NCBI RefSeq assembly: GCF_003046545.1
Contig: NZ_QAAA01000021.1
Span: 1 to 44,255, forward strand
From: Rhodovulum imhoffii
GTDB taxonomy: Bacteria; Pseudomonadota; Alphaproteobacteria; Rhodobacterales; Rhodobacteraceae
DNA: 44,255 bases
Direction: 5' to 3'
The first letter of the stretch is position 1; each line of letters opens with the position of its first letter. The position numbers were made by a program, and so were the translations under genes. The notes under the pieces were generated by a model, which saw only the letters and a program-made list of their open reading frames with translations, had not been told where the DNA came from and did no database searches. Shown piece after piece: positions 17,577 to 25,985 of the stretch.

Positions 17577-18143
17577 ATGATGCGCTACCAAATCAGCGGA
17601 AAACAAATCGACATCGGCGACGCGCTGCAAACCCACGTCAAGACCGAACTCAGTGCCGCAGTTGGCAAATATGCCGAGCGGGCGATCGATGCCAACGTGG
17701 TCTTTTCCCGGGATGCTCATGAATATGTGTGCGAGACCGTCGTGCACCTGTCCACCGGTCTGACCGCCAGCGCCAAGGCCCGCGCGACAGAAATCTATGC
17801 CGCCTTCGACAATTGCTGTGAGAAGATGGAAAAGCAGCTGCGCCGCTACAAGCGCCGCCTGAAAGACCACTATCGGGAGCGCACCGAGCCCGTTGAACTG
17901 ATGGAAGGCGCCTCTTACATTCTTTCGACGGGGGAGGACAACGAGGAGGCCGAGCCGGAAACGCTTCAGCCCATGATCATCGCAGAGATGGAAACCCGCG
18001 TCCCAACGATTTCGGTCGGGGAGGCCGTCATGCAGATGGAACTGGCGGGCACCAACCTTCTGGTTTTCCGGAACGAAAAGACCGGAAAGGTGAATGTCGT
18101 TCACAGCCGCGAAGATGGAAACGTGGGGTGGATCGACCCGTGA
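17577..18143 (+). CDS. hpf: Ribosome hibernation promoting factor, long form
   Basis: This 188-residue protein binds the 30S subunit and dimerises ribosomes in slow growth. The N-terminal S30AE/RaiA domain (about 1-105) begins RYQISGKQIDIGDALQTHV. A linker leads to the C-terminal dimerisation domain ending VVHSREDGNVGWIDP. The two-domain build is the long HPF. AGGAGG lies 5 bp before the ATG at 17577; the next codon is also ATG (17580), so either could start. Its place downstream of rpoN and upstream of ptsN is conserved. Confidence 0.95.
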   Translation: MMRYQISGKQIDIGDALQTHVKTELSAAVGKYAERAIDANVVFSRDAHEYVCETVVHLSTGLTASAKARATEIYAAFDNCCEKMEKQLRRYKRRLKDHYRERTEPVELMEGASYILSTGEDNEEAEPETLQPMIIAEMETRVPTISVGEAVMQMELAGTNLLVFRNEKTGKVNVVHSREDGNVGWIDP

Positions 18144-18153
18144 TCGTCTGATA

Positions 18154-18182
18154 CACGCCCCCGGTCAGCGCCTGCGGGCGTG
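18154..18182 (+). other. Hairpin between hpf and ptsN
   Basis: CACGCCC (18154-18160) pairs with GGGCGTG (18176-18182) around a 15-nt loop, within the 55-bp gap. No T-tract follows, so it may be an mRNA processing or stability element that lets the two genes be expressed at different levels. Confidence 0.35.
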
Positions 18183-18198
18183 CAACCGTGAGAAACAG

Positions 18199-18663
18199 AT
18201 GCTGCTTTCCAATATCCTTCATCCCCAGAGCGTGCGTGTCTTTGGCACGATGTCCAGCAAGAAGCGCCTTTTCCAGGAATTGGGAGAGATCGCCTCTGCG
18301 GTTTACGGGATGGGCGCAACCGATGTGATCGATGCGTTGCAGGAACGCGAAAGCCTGGGGCCGACAGGGGTGGGCCATGGTGTGGCCCTCCCCCATGCGC
18401 GGCTCCCGGGGCTTGACCATGTGGTGGGCGCCTTCGTGCGGCTGGACAAGCCGGTGGAATTCGGCTCCGTCGACCGTCAGCCCGTGGATCTGGTTTTTGC
18501 CCTGTTCGCACCACAGGATTCGGGTGTGGACCACCTCAAGGCGCTGGCGCTGGTCTCGCGCACCCTGCGGGATGCGGGAATCTGTGAAAAGCTGCGGGCC
18601 AACTCGGATCCCGCCACGCTTCACGCCGTCCTGACGGAATCCCGCAACGCCGAGATTGCCTGA
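18199..18663 (+). CDS. ptsN: PTS IIA-like nitrogen-regulatory protein PtsN
   Basis: This 154-residue EIIA(Ntr) receives phosphate from NPr in the nitrogen-related phosphotransferase chain. It regulates targets such as potassium transport and stress responses in other proteobacteria. The phosphorylated His is H66 in GHGVALPHARLPG. The start at ATG 18199 gives the usual N-terminus (MLLSNILHPQSV); a longer in-frame start at 18094 lies inside hpf. Its stop is 1 bp from the convergent sulfotransferase stop, so there is no room for a separate terminator. Confidence 0.95.
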   Translation: MLLSNILHPQSVRVFGTMSSKKRLFQELGEIASAVYGMGATDVIDALQERESLGPTGVGHGVALPHARLPGLDHVVGAFVRLDKPVEFGSVDRQPVDLVFALFAPQDSGVDHLKALALVSRTLRDAGICEKLRANSDPATLHAVLTESRNAEIA

Positions 18664-18664
18664 C

Positions 18665-20080
18665 CTAACCCCAGGCCCGGTACCCGAACATCATGTAGTC
18701 CCGCTGATAGGCGTCGCGCGCGGCGGCTTCGATTTCCTCGTCGTAGATATCGGCCAGGGAGGTACCGGCTTTCTGGGCAGGCGGAGGCTTTACAGAAAGA
18801 CCGACCTGTGCGGCAAGGGCGGGCAGATCTTCCTGCAGACGCTCGGCGCGCAGGATCATGTCCGGCAGGACGATCTCTGCCATGCCGCGCAGAACCTCCG
18901 ATTGCGAGGCCCATGTGGCATCCACGCGAATGTTGGTCTGGCCGCCGAGATTGCGCTTGAGAAATTTCAGGAAACCGAGAAACGCCGTGCGATGGGCGGC
19001 GGTGTCGAAGTCGGGGCCGGGGTCGCCTTCAGGCAAGGGGACTTTGTGGAGTCGCATCAAAAGACCCCGGATCAGCGGGTATGTGCCCGGCCCGGTCGGG
19101 AGGATATGGTCGCAAAACGCCCGGTGCGCGCGTTCCAGGGGATGTGAGACGACACTGAAGCAGCGATGCCCCGGATTCTGACGTTTCCACTGGCGCAGGT
19201 CTTTTTGTGAGAAGTTGCGCTTCAGGGCGTCCGGGGTTTTGCCGTCCACTGCCGCAAGCCATTCCTCCACGAAGGGCACCGGCCCGCCCTTGACGGGGAG
19301 GTAGAGTATCGGCGCTTGCGCGGCGGCGACCAGGGTGGGCACGGCCGGACCGCGCCGGGGTTCGAAATTCGGTGTGCGCGACAAGTCGAACCGATCGAGC
19401 AGCCCGAATGCCTGCTTCATGTCTTCGAAATTCGAGACCTTTTCCGGCAGGGGTTGAGGGTTTTGCTTTTTTAGCCGGCCGGAGATGGATTCCAATTTTT
19501 TCTTTACCCCGAGGAAGCGCAACAGCCCGTTCAGGACCTGGATATCCGCGATGTCCTCATAGGCGAGGTAAAAGGCCGTCTGCCCGCTGACCTGCAACGC
19601 GTGCATCAAGGTCAGTTGAAAGGATTGCAGGGCTTCGAGGTGCTGCTCGAATTCTCTGGGGTCGAAGACGACCGTGGCGCTGCGGTAGGTCTTGATGTTC
19701 GTCATGCGCCATTGCCCGGTTTCGGCCGCGATCTTGCGCGAGACGTAGCTGTCCACCGGATTGCGGGTCAGCACGATCTTGGCACAGTTCCTGTCCGCCA
19801 GCATCTCGGTCAGGATGCGGGGGTCATGGTCATGAAAAAACCGGAAGCCGGGCAGGCCGTCGGTTTTGTCCCGCATGGCCTTCAGGAGGCTGTGCGGATT
19901 GCGGTCGCGCTCTTCCAGCGTGATGCCCAGGAGCTCCGTCTTGTCCTTTTGTCCCATGAAATGCGGGTTGAAGGCTTCCCCGTAGCATTGGAGCCAGGAC
20001 GATGTGTTCAGATTCTCTTCGAGGAAGTTGGATCCGGTGCGCATTTCCGCGAAGATGACGAAGCTGGAGAAGGAAGCCAT
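18665..20080 (-). CDS. Two-part sulfotransferase (Stf0-like plus family-2-like)
   Basis: The protein has 471 residues. The N-terminal half has FVIFAEMRTGSNFLEENLN (7-25), a 5'-phosphosulfate loop of the Stf0/NodH kind, and KIVLTRNPVDSYVSRKI, the 3'-phosphate-binding R-x-P...S segment. From about residue 260 a second region resembles carbohydrate sulfotransferase family 2: a degenerate loop LYLPVKGGPVPF, then SVVSHPLERAHRAFCDHI, and a tail IYDEEIEAAARDAYQRDYM-x-FGY. The second loop lacks the usual PK-x-GGTS, so it may be inactive or acceptor-binding. It probably sulfates a surface glycan made by the adjacent glycosyltransferases, 6 bp from the GT14 gene. The acceptor is unknown. Confidence 0.75.
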   Translation of the reverse strand: MASFSSFVIFAEMRTGSNFLEENLNTSSWLQCYGEAFNPHFMGQKDKTELLGITLEERDRNPHSLLKAMRDKTDGLPGFRFFHDHDPRILTEMLADRNCAKIVLTRNPVDSYVSRKIAAETGQWRMTNIKTYRSATVVFDPREFEQHLEALQSFQLTLMHALQVSGQTAFYLAYEDIADIQVLNGLLRFLGVKKKLESISGRLKKQNPQPLPEKVSNFEDMKQAFGLLDRFDLSRTPNFEPRRGPAVPTLVAAAQAPILYLPVKGGPVPFVEEWLAAVDGKTPDALKRNFSQKDLRQWKRQNPGHRCFSVVSHPLERAHRAFCDHILPTGPGTYPLIRGLLMRLHKVPLPEGDPGPDFDTAAHRTAFLGFLKFLKRNLGGQTNIRVDATWASQSEVLRGMAEIVLPDMILRAERLQEDLPALAAQVGLSVKPPPAQKAGTSLADIYDEEIEAAARDAYQRDYMMFGYRAWG

Positions 20081-20086
20081 TGAAAC

Positions 20087-21778
20087 CTATTTCACAAGGG
20101 TGGGTTTGGCTTTGCGCCGGGTGGGGAGGGTCGTGTGCTCTCGGACCGGGAAATCGCCTGTCAGGTAGGGTTTCATTCCGTCGTTCTTGAGCATTTGGAG
20201 GAAGCGCGCAAAGCCTTGCATCGGTACCGTTTCAGGGGAGGAGGCCAACTGTACCGGGCGATGCGGGGCGATATCGTCGATGATGGTCTGCAAAGCTTCC
20301 AGGGGGTTGTGCAAGAATTCCGCCAGCGTCCAGATATGCACGCGGGAGGCGGAACTGCGCCGGTGCAGCTGGTCGAGGAATGCGGCCTCGGCTTTCTGGA
20401 GATGAACGGCTTCGGTACGAATCTCCGCCAGTGTCCGGTTTGAGCGAAACAGCGGCAGGGCCCACGCGCCGGAGATGACGTTGATCTGGGCGTTCTGATC
20501 TGCGGCAAGAAAACGGGTAATCTGTTGCCGGTCCGCCGGACTGAACAGGAAACACTGGCGTTCGCCACGGTTGTTCCAGATCAGATTGCACAGGAATGCC
20601 TCGGGGTTGTAGTCGCGCAAAGCGGCGCTGTCGGGCAACCCGCCCTTGTAAACGGCCACGCCGCCCGCGAAATGCGCCCGATCCGGGGCAAAGATATGCC
20701 CGTGCACGCTGCCGCCGATGGTGCGGGAAAGCCATGTCCCGAAATCGGGGAAAAGGTCGTTGAACCCCTGGAACACGGAATAGGATGCGGCGGTTGTGTC
20801 CTTGCGCTCCTTTGTTGGCCAGCGCCCCGACATGTAAAGCCCTGCCCGCCCGTGAAGGCGCTTATCCAGCGCCGCGCTGAACAGACGATCTATCGCATCG
20901 GTTTCCGGCTCTGCCTGCGGGGCCGCCGGGGGGGCATTGAGGAAGGTGTCGTAAAGCGTATCGGCCTCGGGCCAGATCTTGCGCGCGAAGAAACATCCTG
21001 AGCGGCGAAGAAGGTCGGTATGGTCGTTGTAGAAGATATGGGGCCGGCCCTCGTGGTCGAACTTCGACAGGGTCAGGGAGTGACTTTCGATCGACCGCCC
21101 ATGGCAGCGTACCAGGGTTTGGAAATAGCTTTCGTCAGGAATCCAGACGCGGCGGAAATAGCGGTCATACCGGGGCAGGTCCGGATCGGAGAAGATGGCT
21201 TCCAGCGTCTTGCGGCTGAGACACCACCATTGCGACCCGAGATGCGGGACCAGCCCTTCGGGAATATGGCGGTTAAGCCCGAGACGGCGTTGAAGCGCCA
21301 CGTAGCGGTCGAAAAGTTTCCGTTTGCGCCGCCAAGGGAAGGGGAAGTGAAGGGTGAAGCGTTCTTCCTCCAGCCCACCTCTGGCCCAGGGCACGTCAAG
21401 CGTGGTGACCGATTCGATAAAGTCCGTCTCCGGGTAACGATCGAGATAAGCCCGCAGATCCGCCACAGGGCGTAGCGGGATGCAGGACCCCGACATCAGG
21501 TAGACATGCTGAATATCGGGAAACGCCTCCAGCATTATCCCGGTGGCGTCTTTAGTCGCCTCGATGATCGACCACATGCCCCATTCGCAGCGGTGGCGTG
21601 GGGCGAACCGAATCGTTTCATGGCCGCCGGTTTCGCTGCGCAAGGCGGTGTAGTCCGTCTTGGGAACGTTCTGATCGATATGGAGAACGACCGGCGCCTG
21701 TGAGCGGGCCAGATGCGTCGCCACCTGGCCCACGCGGTGCAGCGCACTGTGCGCCAGAATGATGAACCCGACGCTCAT
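20087..21778 (-). CDS. GT14 (core-2/I-branching type) glycosyltransferase with extra C-terminal module
   Basis: This protein has 563 residues. The N-terminal ~280 match the Branch family (beta-1,6-N-acetylglucosaminyltransferase-like): FIILAHSALHRVGQ at the start, YLMSGSCIPLRP, GSQWWCLSRKTLEAI and PDESYFQTLV. The C-terminal ~270 residues have no clear family that I recognise; RVHIWTLAEFLHNPLEALQTII resembles the late helix of sulfotransferases (YEDLxxDP...), but no phosphosulfate loop is seen. It likely adds a branching or side-chain sugar to a surface glycan. The ATG at 21778 overlaps the stop of the upstream GT2 gene (ATGA), so the two are translationally coupled. Confidence 0.8.
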   Translation of the reverse strand: MSVGFIILAHSALHRVGQVATHLARSQAPVVLHIDQNVPKTDYTALRSETGGHETIRFAPRHRCEWGMWSIIEATKDATGIMLEAFPDIQHVYLMSGSCIPLRPVADLRAYLDRYPETDFIESVTTLDVPWARGGLEEERFTLHFPFPWRRKRKLFDRYVALQRRLGLNRHIPEGLVPHLGSQWWCLSRKTLEAIFSDPDLPRYDRYFRRVWIPDESYFQTLVRCHGRSIESHSLTLSKFDHEGRPHIFYNDHTDLLRRSGCFFARKIWPEADTLYDTFLNAPPAAPQAEPETDAIDRLFSAALDKRLHGRAGLYMSGRWPTKERKDTTAASYSVFQGFNDLFPDFGTWLSRTIGGSVHGHIFAPDRAHFAGGVAVYKGGLPDSAALRDYNPEAFLCNLIWNNRGERQCFLFSPADRQQITRFLAADQNAQINVISGAWALPLFRSNRTLAEIRTEAVHLQKAEAAFLDQLHRRSSASRVHIWTLAEFLHNPLEALQTIIDDIAPHRPVQLASSPETVPMQGFARFLQMLKNDGMKPYLTGDFPVREHTTLPTRRKAKPTLVK

Positions 21779-22785
21779 GCCCAGTTTCCCTTCGACATGA
21801 GGCCGAGAATCTCCAGTTGCCGCCAGTTGAGATACCTGTCGGAATACTCAGTCCACAGGTCCGGGCCGGTTTCCGGCATGCGGCTGTAGGCGTGGTATTC
21901 CCGCGCGCTGGCGTAATGCTGCCGGCGCTGTGTTTCTTCGACCGACTTTTCCGTGAAATGCTCAAGAAACTTGGCATGGAGCAGACAGCCCGATGCCTTT
22001 TCGCCCCCGCCCTGGTCGTAGACCAGGTTCAGCCCGCGCGGCAGCAACATGTGGGTGGAGCTGATATAGGTAAAGGTCGGTTCCCACCGTACCAGCGGGA
22101 TCTTGTTCAACGCCGGGGCGGTTTGCGGCAAATCCGTGAAAAACATGCGCGCGCGCGCGCCGCCCTGAATCCAGAGGTTGCGGTATTTCGGATTGCGCGA
22201 GATCACGTAATTCCCACTGTCGAACCAGCAGCAGGTTCCGAACGGGTTCTCCCCGGCCTTATAGCTATGCGTTCCGATGGGGCCCTTCGGGTACATATCC
22301 AGAACAAGCGTGCCGAAGGAGCGTACCCCGGACTGGTCCAGCCAGTCGGTCAGGGCGGGGATCGGGCGGCTGTCTTCAAACGGATAGACGAGGAATTCGT
22401 CTGCATCCAGCGTCAGGCACCAGTGACCCGAGCCCTTGCGGCGCAAAAGCCAGTTGAGCCAGTCGACCCCATAGTGGGATTTGCCATAGGGTTTCCGGGT
22501 GGACCACAGAGAAATGTCCGGTTGCTCGGCCAGGTACTCTTGTGATCCGTCATCCGATCCGTTGTCGATGATCAGGAAGTGGGCGATCCCCCGCTCACGG
22601 TAATAGTTCAGGAAAAAGGGCAGGCGCAGGAGTTCGTTGCGCAAGGTCATGAAAACCAGCACATCGTTCGGCGCGATGGTGTCGGTCCGGTCCGCGACCG
22701 GGGTCAGTTCCAGGCTTTTGCGCCGTGCGCGCAGACGCCAGCCCTGACGTTCCAGACGCAGCCGGTATGACTGAATGGCGCCCAC
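21775..22785 (-). CDS. GT2-type glycosyltransferase, paralogue A
   Basis: This 336-residue GT-A glycosyltransferase has NELLRLPFFLNYYRERGI, then FLIIDNGSDDGSQEYL and the metal-binding DxD in CLTLDADEFLVYP (D127, D129). An N-terminal ~40-residue basic segment precedes the domain. The start is GTG at 22785 with GAGGACAGG just upstream; no in-frame ATG fits better. It is clearly related along its whole length to the next gene upstream (22872-23921), including the matching ends LEILGLMSKGNWA and LERLGLLSRGGWM. The sugar donor and acceptor are unknown. Confidence 0.85.
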   Translation of the reverse strand: MGAIQSYRLRLERQGWRLRARRKSLELTPVADRTDTIAPNDVLVFMTLRNELLRLPFFLNYYRERGIAHFLIIDNGSDDGSQEYLAEQPDISLWSTRKPYGKSHYGVDWLNWLLRRKGSGHWCLTLDADEFLVYPFEDSRPIPALTDWLDQSGVRSFGTLVLDMYPKGPIGTHSYKAGENPFGTCCWFDSGNYVISRNPKYRNLWIQGGARARMFFTDLPQTAPALNKIPLVRWEPTFTYISSTHMLLPRGLNLVYDQGGGEKASGCLLHAKFLEHFTEKSVEETQRRQHYASAREYHAYSRMPETGPDLWTEYSDRYLNWRQLEILGLMSKGNWA

Positions 22786-22871
22786 CCTGTCCTCATGTTT
22801 TGCGACAGATGTTTTCCGTCCTGCTTATCGGCGAAATCTATGCCAGCAGGGGAGCAAAGTAAAATGCCCGC

Positions 22872-23921
22872 TCACATCCAGCCCCCGCGCGACAGCAACC
22901 CCAGGCGTTCGAGCTGCTGCCAGTCTTCGTACTCGCAGGATTGCGGACCCCAAAGAACGGGGTCATCCATCAGGCCGTCGTAGTAACTGTTGTAGAGGAT
23001 ACTGTTGGCGAAGTGTTCGCGCCGGCGTTTCTCGATCCGGGACTTTCCGACGATCTCGGGCAGAAATTTCGTGTGTAGAATAACCCCGGAGGTCGGGTCG
23101 CCAGCGATATCGCCCCGGACATGGTTCAGCCAGCGCGGCAGGACCGAATGGGTCGAACTGACATAGACATATCGGCGGTGCCAGCGCACCAGCGGTGTTT
23201 TGCTGAGTGTTGGCGAGCGTTCGGGGGCGCTGTGGAAGAATACCCGGCGGCGCACCCCGCCACGCACCAACAGGTTCTGGAGGTTGGGCTGATATTTGTA
23301 GAAAATGTTGCCCTCGTCGAACCAGCGCAGGACTTCCAGGGGATTTTGACCCGGACGGTAATTTTGCGCGCCCAATCGCCCTTTCGGGTAGAGATCCAGC
23401 ATGATCGCCCCGAAGGCGCGGGTGCGGCGGCTGTCGAGCCAGCCGGTCAGATCCTGAAGGGAGCGCGAGTCGTGGTGGGGATAAACCAACAATTCATCCG
23501 CGTCGAGCGTCAGGCACCAGTGCCCGTGGCCATGGCGGAATTGCAGCCAGGTCAGCCAGTCCATCCCGAAGCGGGACAGGCGGTAACTGTACGCGGTGTG
23601 CCACAGGGAAACGTCCGGCTGACCGGCAAGGTAGTCGCGTGTCTCATCGGTGCTGTCGTTGTCCACCATCAGGAAATGGCGGACCCCCTGTGCCCGGTGA
23701 TAGTCGAGAAAAAAGGGCAGGCGTGTGGCCTCGTTTCGAACCGTGCTGAAGCACAGGATGTCTGCGGGCCGGATTTGTGCGGTGCGGTCGGTCACCGGCC
23801 GGATCTGGCGCCGTTTTCGCAGGGCGCGGGACAGCAGCCGGTAGCGGCGGGCGTGCATGCGCCCCGCTGTCCAGGTGGCCCGCAGCGCGGAGGTCTCAGA
23901 ACGTGTATCCGCCTTTGTCAT
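22872..23921 (-). CDS. GT2-type glycosyltransferase, paralogue B
   Basis: This 349-residue GT-A glycosyltransferase has TRLPFFLDYHRAQGV, FLMVDNDSTDETRDYL and DxD in CLTLDADELLVYP. The order of motifs and the C-terminal LERLGLLSRGGWM match paralogue A, so the pair arose by duplication. The ATG at 23921 is chosen; another in-frame ATG lies 15 bp upstream (23936). Either start overlaps the 3' end of galE, suggesting coupling. An 86-bp gap separates it from paralogue A. GalU and GalE upstream suggest a UDP-glucose or UDP-galactose donor, which is inference from context only. Confidence 0.85.
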   Translation of the reverse strand: MTKADTRSETSALRATWTAGRMHARRYRLLSRALRKRRQIRPVTDRTAQIRPADILCFSTVRNEATRLPFFLDYHRAQGVRHFLMVDNDSTDETRDYLAGQPDVSLWHTAYSYRLSRFGMDWLTWLQFRHGHGHWCLTLDADELLVYPHHDSRSLQDLTGWLDSRRTRAFGAIMLDLYPKGRLGAQNYRPGQNPLEVLRWFDEGNIFYKYQPNLQNLLVRGGVRRRVFFHSAPERSPTLSKTPLVRWHRRYVYVSSTHSVLPRWLNHVRGDIAGDPTSGVILHTKFLPEIVGKSRIEKRRREHFANSILYNSYYDGLMDDPVLWGPQSCEYEDWQQLERLGLLSRGGWM

Positions 23922-24879
23922 ACCAGCGCCTGGCATCCGCGATCATGATTTCGAGGGTTGAGCGATCGGCCGTCCAGCCCAGATCGTGCTGTGCGCGGGT
24001 GGAGGCCGAGACAAGCGACACCGCGTCCCCTGCCCGGCGGGGGCCGTCTTTACAGGGAACCGGCCGGCCCGTCATGGCGGCCGCTGTGGAGATCACCTCG
24101 CGCACCGAAAAGCCCCGCCCTGTCCCGAGGTTGAACACCCGGCTTTCGCGTCCGTCGAGAAGCCATTTCAGCCCAAGGAGGTGGGCTTCGACCAGATCCA
24201 TTACATGCACATAATCGCGGATGCAGGTTCCGTCATGGGTCGGGTAGTCGGTTCCATGTACCGTAAGCGCCGGGCGGCTGCCGCAGATTGCCTCCAGAAC
24301 CAGGGGGATCAGGTGGGTCTCGGGGCGGTGGAATTCTCCGATCTCGGCTTCCGGATCCGCCCCGGCGACGTTGAAATACCGGAAAGTGACGGTGCGCAGC
24401 CCCGCCGAGACCTCGAAGTCGCGCAGCATGTCCTCGATTGCACGCTTGCTGCCGCCATAGGCGTTCAGCGGCGCCTGTGGGCTGTTTTCATCCAGCAGGA
24501 TGCCATCTTGCTCGCCATAGGTCGCACAGGTCGAGGAGAACACGATGTTCAGGCAGCCGGCGGCGATGCTCGCTTCGATCAGGTTCAGCGCCCCAACGAC
24601 ATTCGCACGCCAGTACTTCCCGGGGTGGCGCATTGCCTCGCCGACCTGACTGAAGGCTGCGAAATGCATTACGGCGACGGGGCGATGGGCGGCGAATACC
24701 TCGTCAAGCCGGGCCCGGTCGGACAGGTCACCCTTCTCGAAGGGACCGAACTTGACCGCCTGTTCCCAGCCGGTGGACAGGTTGTCGAAGGCCACGGGCA
24801 GGAAACCGGCGGCGCGCAAGACCTTGCATGCGTGCGACCCGATATACCCGGCCCCGCCCGTTACCAGCACAGTTTTCAC
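23896..24879 (-). CDS. galE: UDP-glucose 4-epimerase
   Basis: This 327-residue SDR-type enzyme interconverts UDP-glucose and UDP-galactose. The NAD-binding motif TGGAGYIGSH is at 7-16, the catalytic pair Y141/K145 is in YGGSK, and FSSTCATYG (114-122) contributes the Ser/Thr. Length and motifs fit bacterial GalE well. The start is GTG at 24879 with GGGGGAG before it. It lies 24 bp from the galU stop in the same direction, so the two nucleotide-sugar genes feed the downstream glycosyltransferases in one transcriptional run. Confidence 0.95.
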   Translation of the reverse strand: MKTVLVTGGAGYIGSHACKVLRAAGFLPVAFDNLSTGWEQAVKFGPFEKGDLSDRARLDEVFAAHRPVAVMHFAAFSQVGEAMRHPGKYWRANVVGALNLIEASIAAGCLNIVFSSTCATYGEQDGILLDENSPQAPLNAYGGSKRAIEDMLRDFEVSAGLRTVTFRYFNVAGADPEAEIGEFHRPETHLIPLVLEAICGSRPALTVHGTDYPTHDGTCIRDYVHVMDLVEAHLLGLKWLLDGRESRVFNLGTGRGFSVREVISTAAAMTGRPVPCKDGPRRAGDAVSLVSASTRAQHDLGWTADRSTLEIMIADARRWYDKGGYTF

Positions 24880-24903
24880 TCAATCTCCCCCGGCCTGTAC
24901 TTG

Positions 24904-25794
24904 TTATTGCGCGGCGATCTGAAACTCGAGGACGTCCCGAAGGTAGGAGGCGAGCTCGTCACGGAGATCCTGCCGGGCGAGTCCGAATGCAACCGTCGCC
25001 TGCAAGAAACCGGCCTTGGATCCGCAGTCGAACCGCTGGCCCTTGAAGCGATAGCCATAAACGCCCTCGCCTTCGATTTCGGCGGCAATGGCGTCGGTCA
25101 ACTGAATCTCGTCGCCCGCTCCTTTCTTGATTTTCTGAAGATTCTGCATGATCTTGGGCGTCAGTATATACCGGCCGATCACCGCAAGGTTCGATGGGGC
25201 GGTGCCCTGTTCGGGCTTTTCGACCATGCCCCGTATCTTTGCGAGGGGTTCCGAGCCTTCCTCGACATCAAGGATGCCGTAGGAACTTGTTGCTTTCGGG
25301 GGAACTTCCATCGCAGCGACCATGTTGCCGCCGGTGTCTTCGTAAGCTTCGATCATCTGTTTGAGGCATGGGTCCTGTGCCGCGATCACGTCATCGGGCA
25401 AAATCACGGCAAAGGGTTCGTTGCCGACCAGCCGGCGCGCGCACCAGACCGCATGGCCCAGGCCCTGTGCCCGTTGCTGACGAATATAGGCAATCGCGCC
25501 GCTTTCCATGTTGGTTCTTTTCAATTCATCAAGGAGGGCGTCCTTGCCTTTTTTACGAAGCTCCGCCTCGAGTATGGGTGAGCTGTCGAAGTAATCTTCA
25601 AGCGCACTTTTGCCGCGTGCGGTTACGAAGATGAAGTCCTTTATTCCGGCGGCCCTGGCTTCGTCGATCGCGTATTGGATCAGGGGGCGATCCACCAGGG
25701 TCATGATTTCCTTTGGAATGGATTTGGTGGCCGGCAGGAAGCGCGTTCCCAGGCCTGCAACGGGAAAAATGGCTTTGGTGACCTTACGTTTCAT
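24904..25794 (-). CDS. galU: UTP-glucose-1-phosphate uridylyltransferase
   Basis: This 296-residue enzyme makes UDP-glucose from UTP and glucose 1-phosphate. The nucleotide-binding signature GLGTRFLPATKSIPKE is at 14-29; VILPDDVI and MVEKPEQGTAPSNLAV are the further GalU blocks, and QRFDCGSKAGFLQATV is near the C-terminus. The start is ATG at 25794; a longer in-frame frame to 25845 adds a segment with no family similarity. A TATAAT box upstream predicts a leader of about 95 nt. UDP-glucose serves surface-glycan synthesis here and general metabolism. Confidence 0.96.
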   Translation of the reverse strand: MKRKVTKAIFPVAGLGTRFLPATKSIPKEIMTLVDRPLIQYAIDEARAAGIKDFIFVTARGKSALEDYFDSSPILEAELRKKGKDALLDELKRTNMESGAIAYIRQQRAQGLGHAVWCARRLVGNEPFAVILPDDVIAAQDPCLKQMIEAYEDTGGNMVAAMEVPPKATSSYGILDVEEGSEPLAKIRGMVEKPEQGTAPSNLAVIGRYILTPKIMQNLQKIKKGAGDEIQLTDAIAAEIEGEGVYGYRFKGQRFDCGSKAGFLQATVAFGLARQDLRDELASYLRDVLEFQIAAQ

Positions 25795-25893
25795 AAATAA
25801 TGCTCTGGGTTTCGATGTAAGTGTCTCGCGCACAATGTGCTGCAAGATGGACGCCGTATACTAACCTGCGCACAGTAGATAAAGTCCACATTC

Positions 25894-25899
25894 ATTATA
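25894..25899 (-). promoter_or_regulatory. Putative -10 box of galU
   Basis: On the minus strand a perfect TATAAT occurs in the AT-rich 191-bp gap between galU and cysQ. A clear -35 at 16-18 bp is not seen; CGACTT lies 15 bp upstream and TTAACA is too close. If used, transcription would start near 25887 and leave a leader of about 93 nt before the galU ATG. Confidence 0.45.
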
Positions 25900-25985
25900 C
25901 CTTCATTATTTGTTAAGTCGCGTAAAAATTTTCCATTTTCTATTTCAAATGCATATGACGGGTGCGGGGACATGATCGGCCGGGA

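Noticed and set aside
23986-25581. 531-codon open frame on the plus strand opposite galE and galU
   Set aside because: It covers two conserved genes and their gap; the translated sequence has no domain features.
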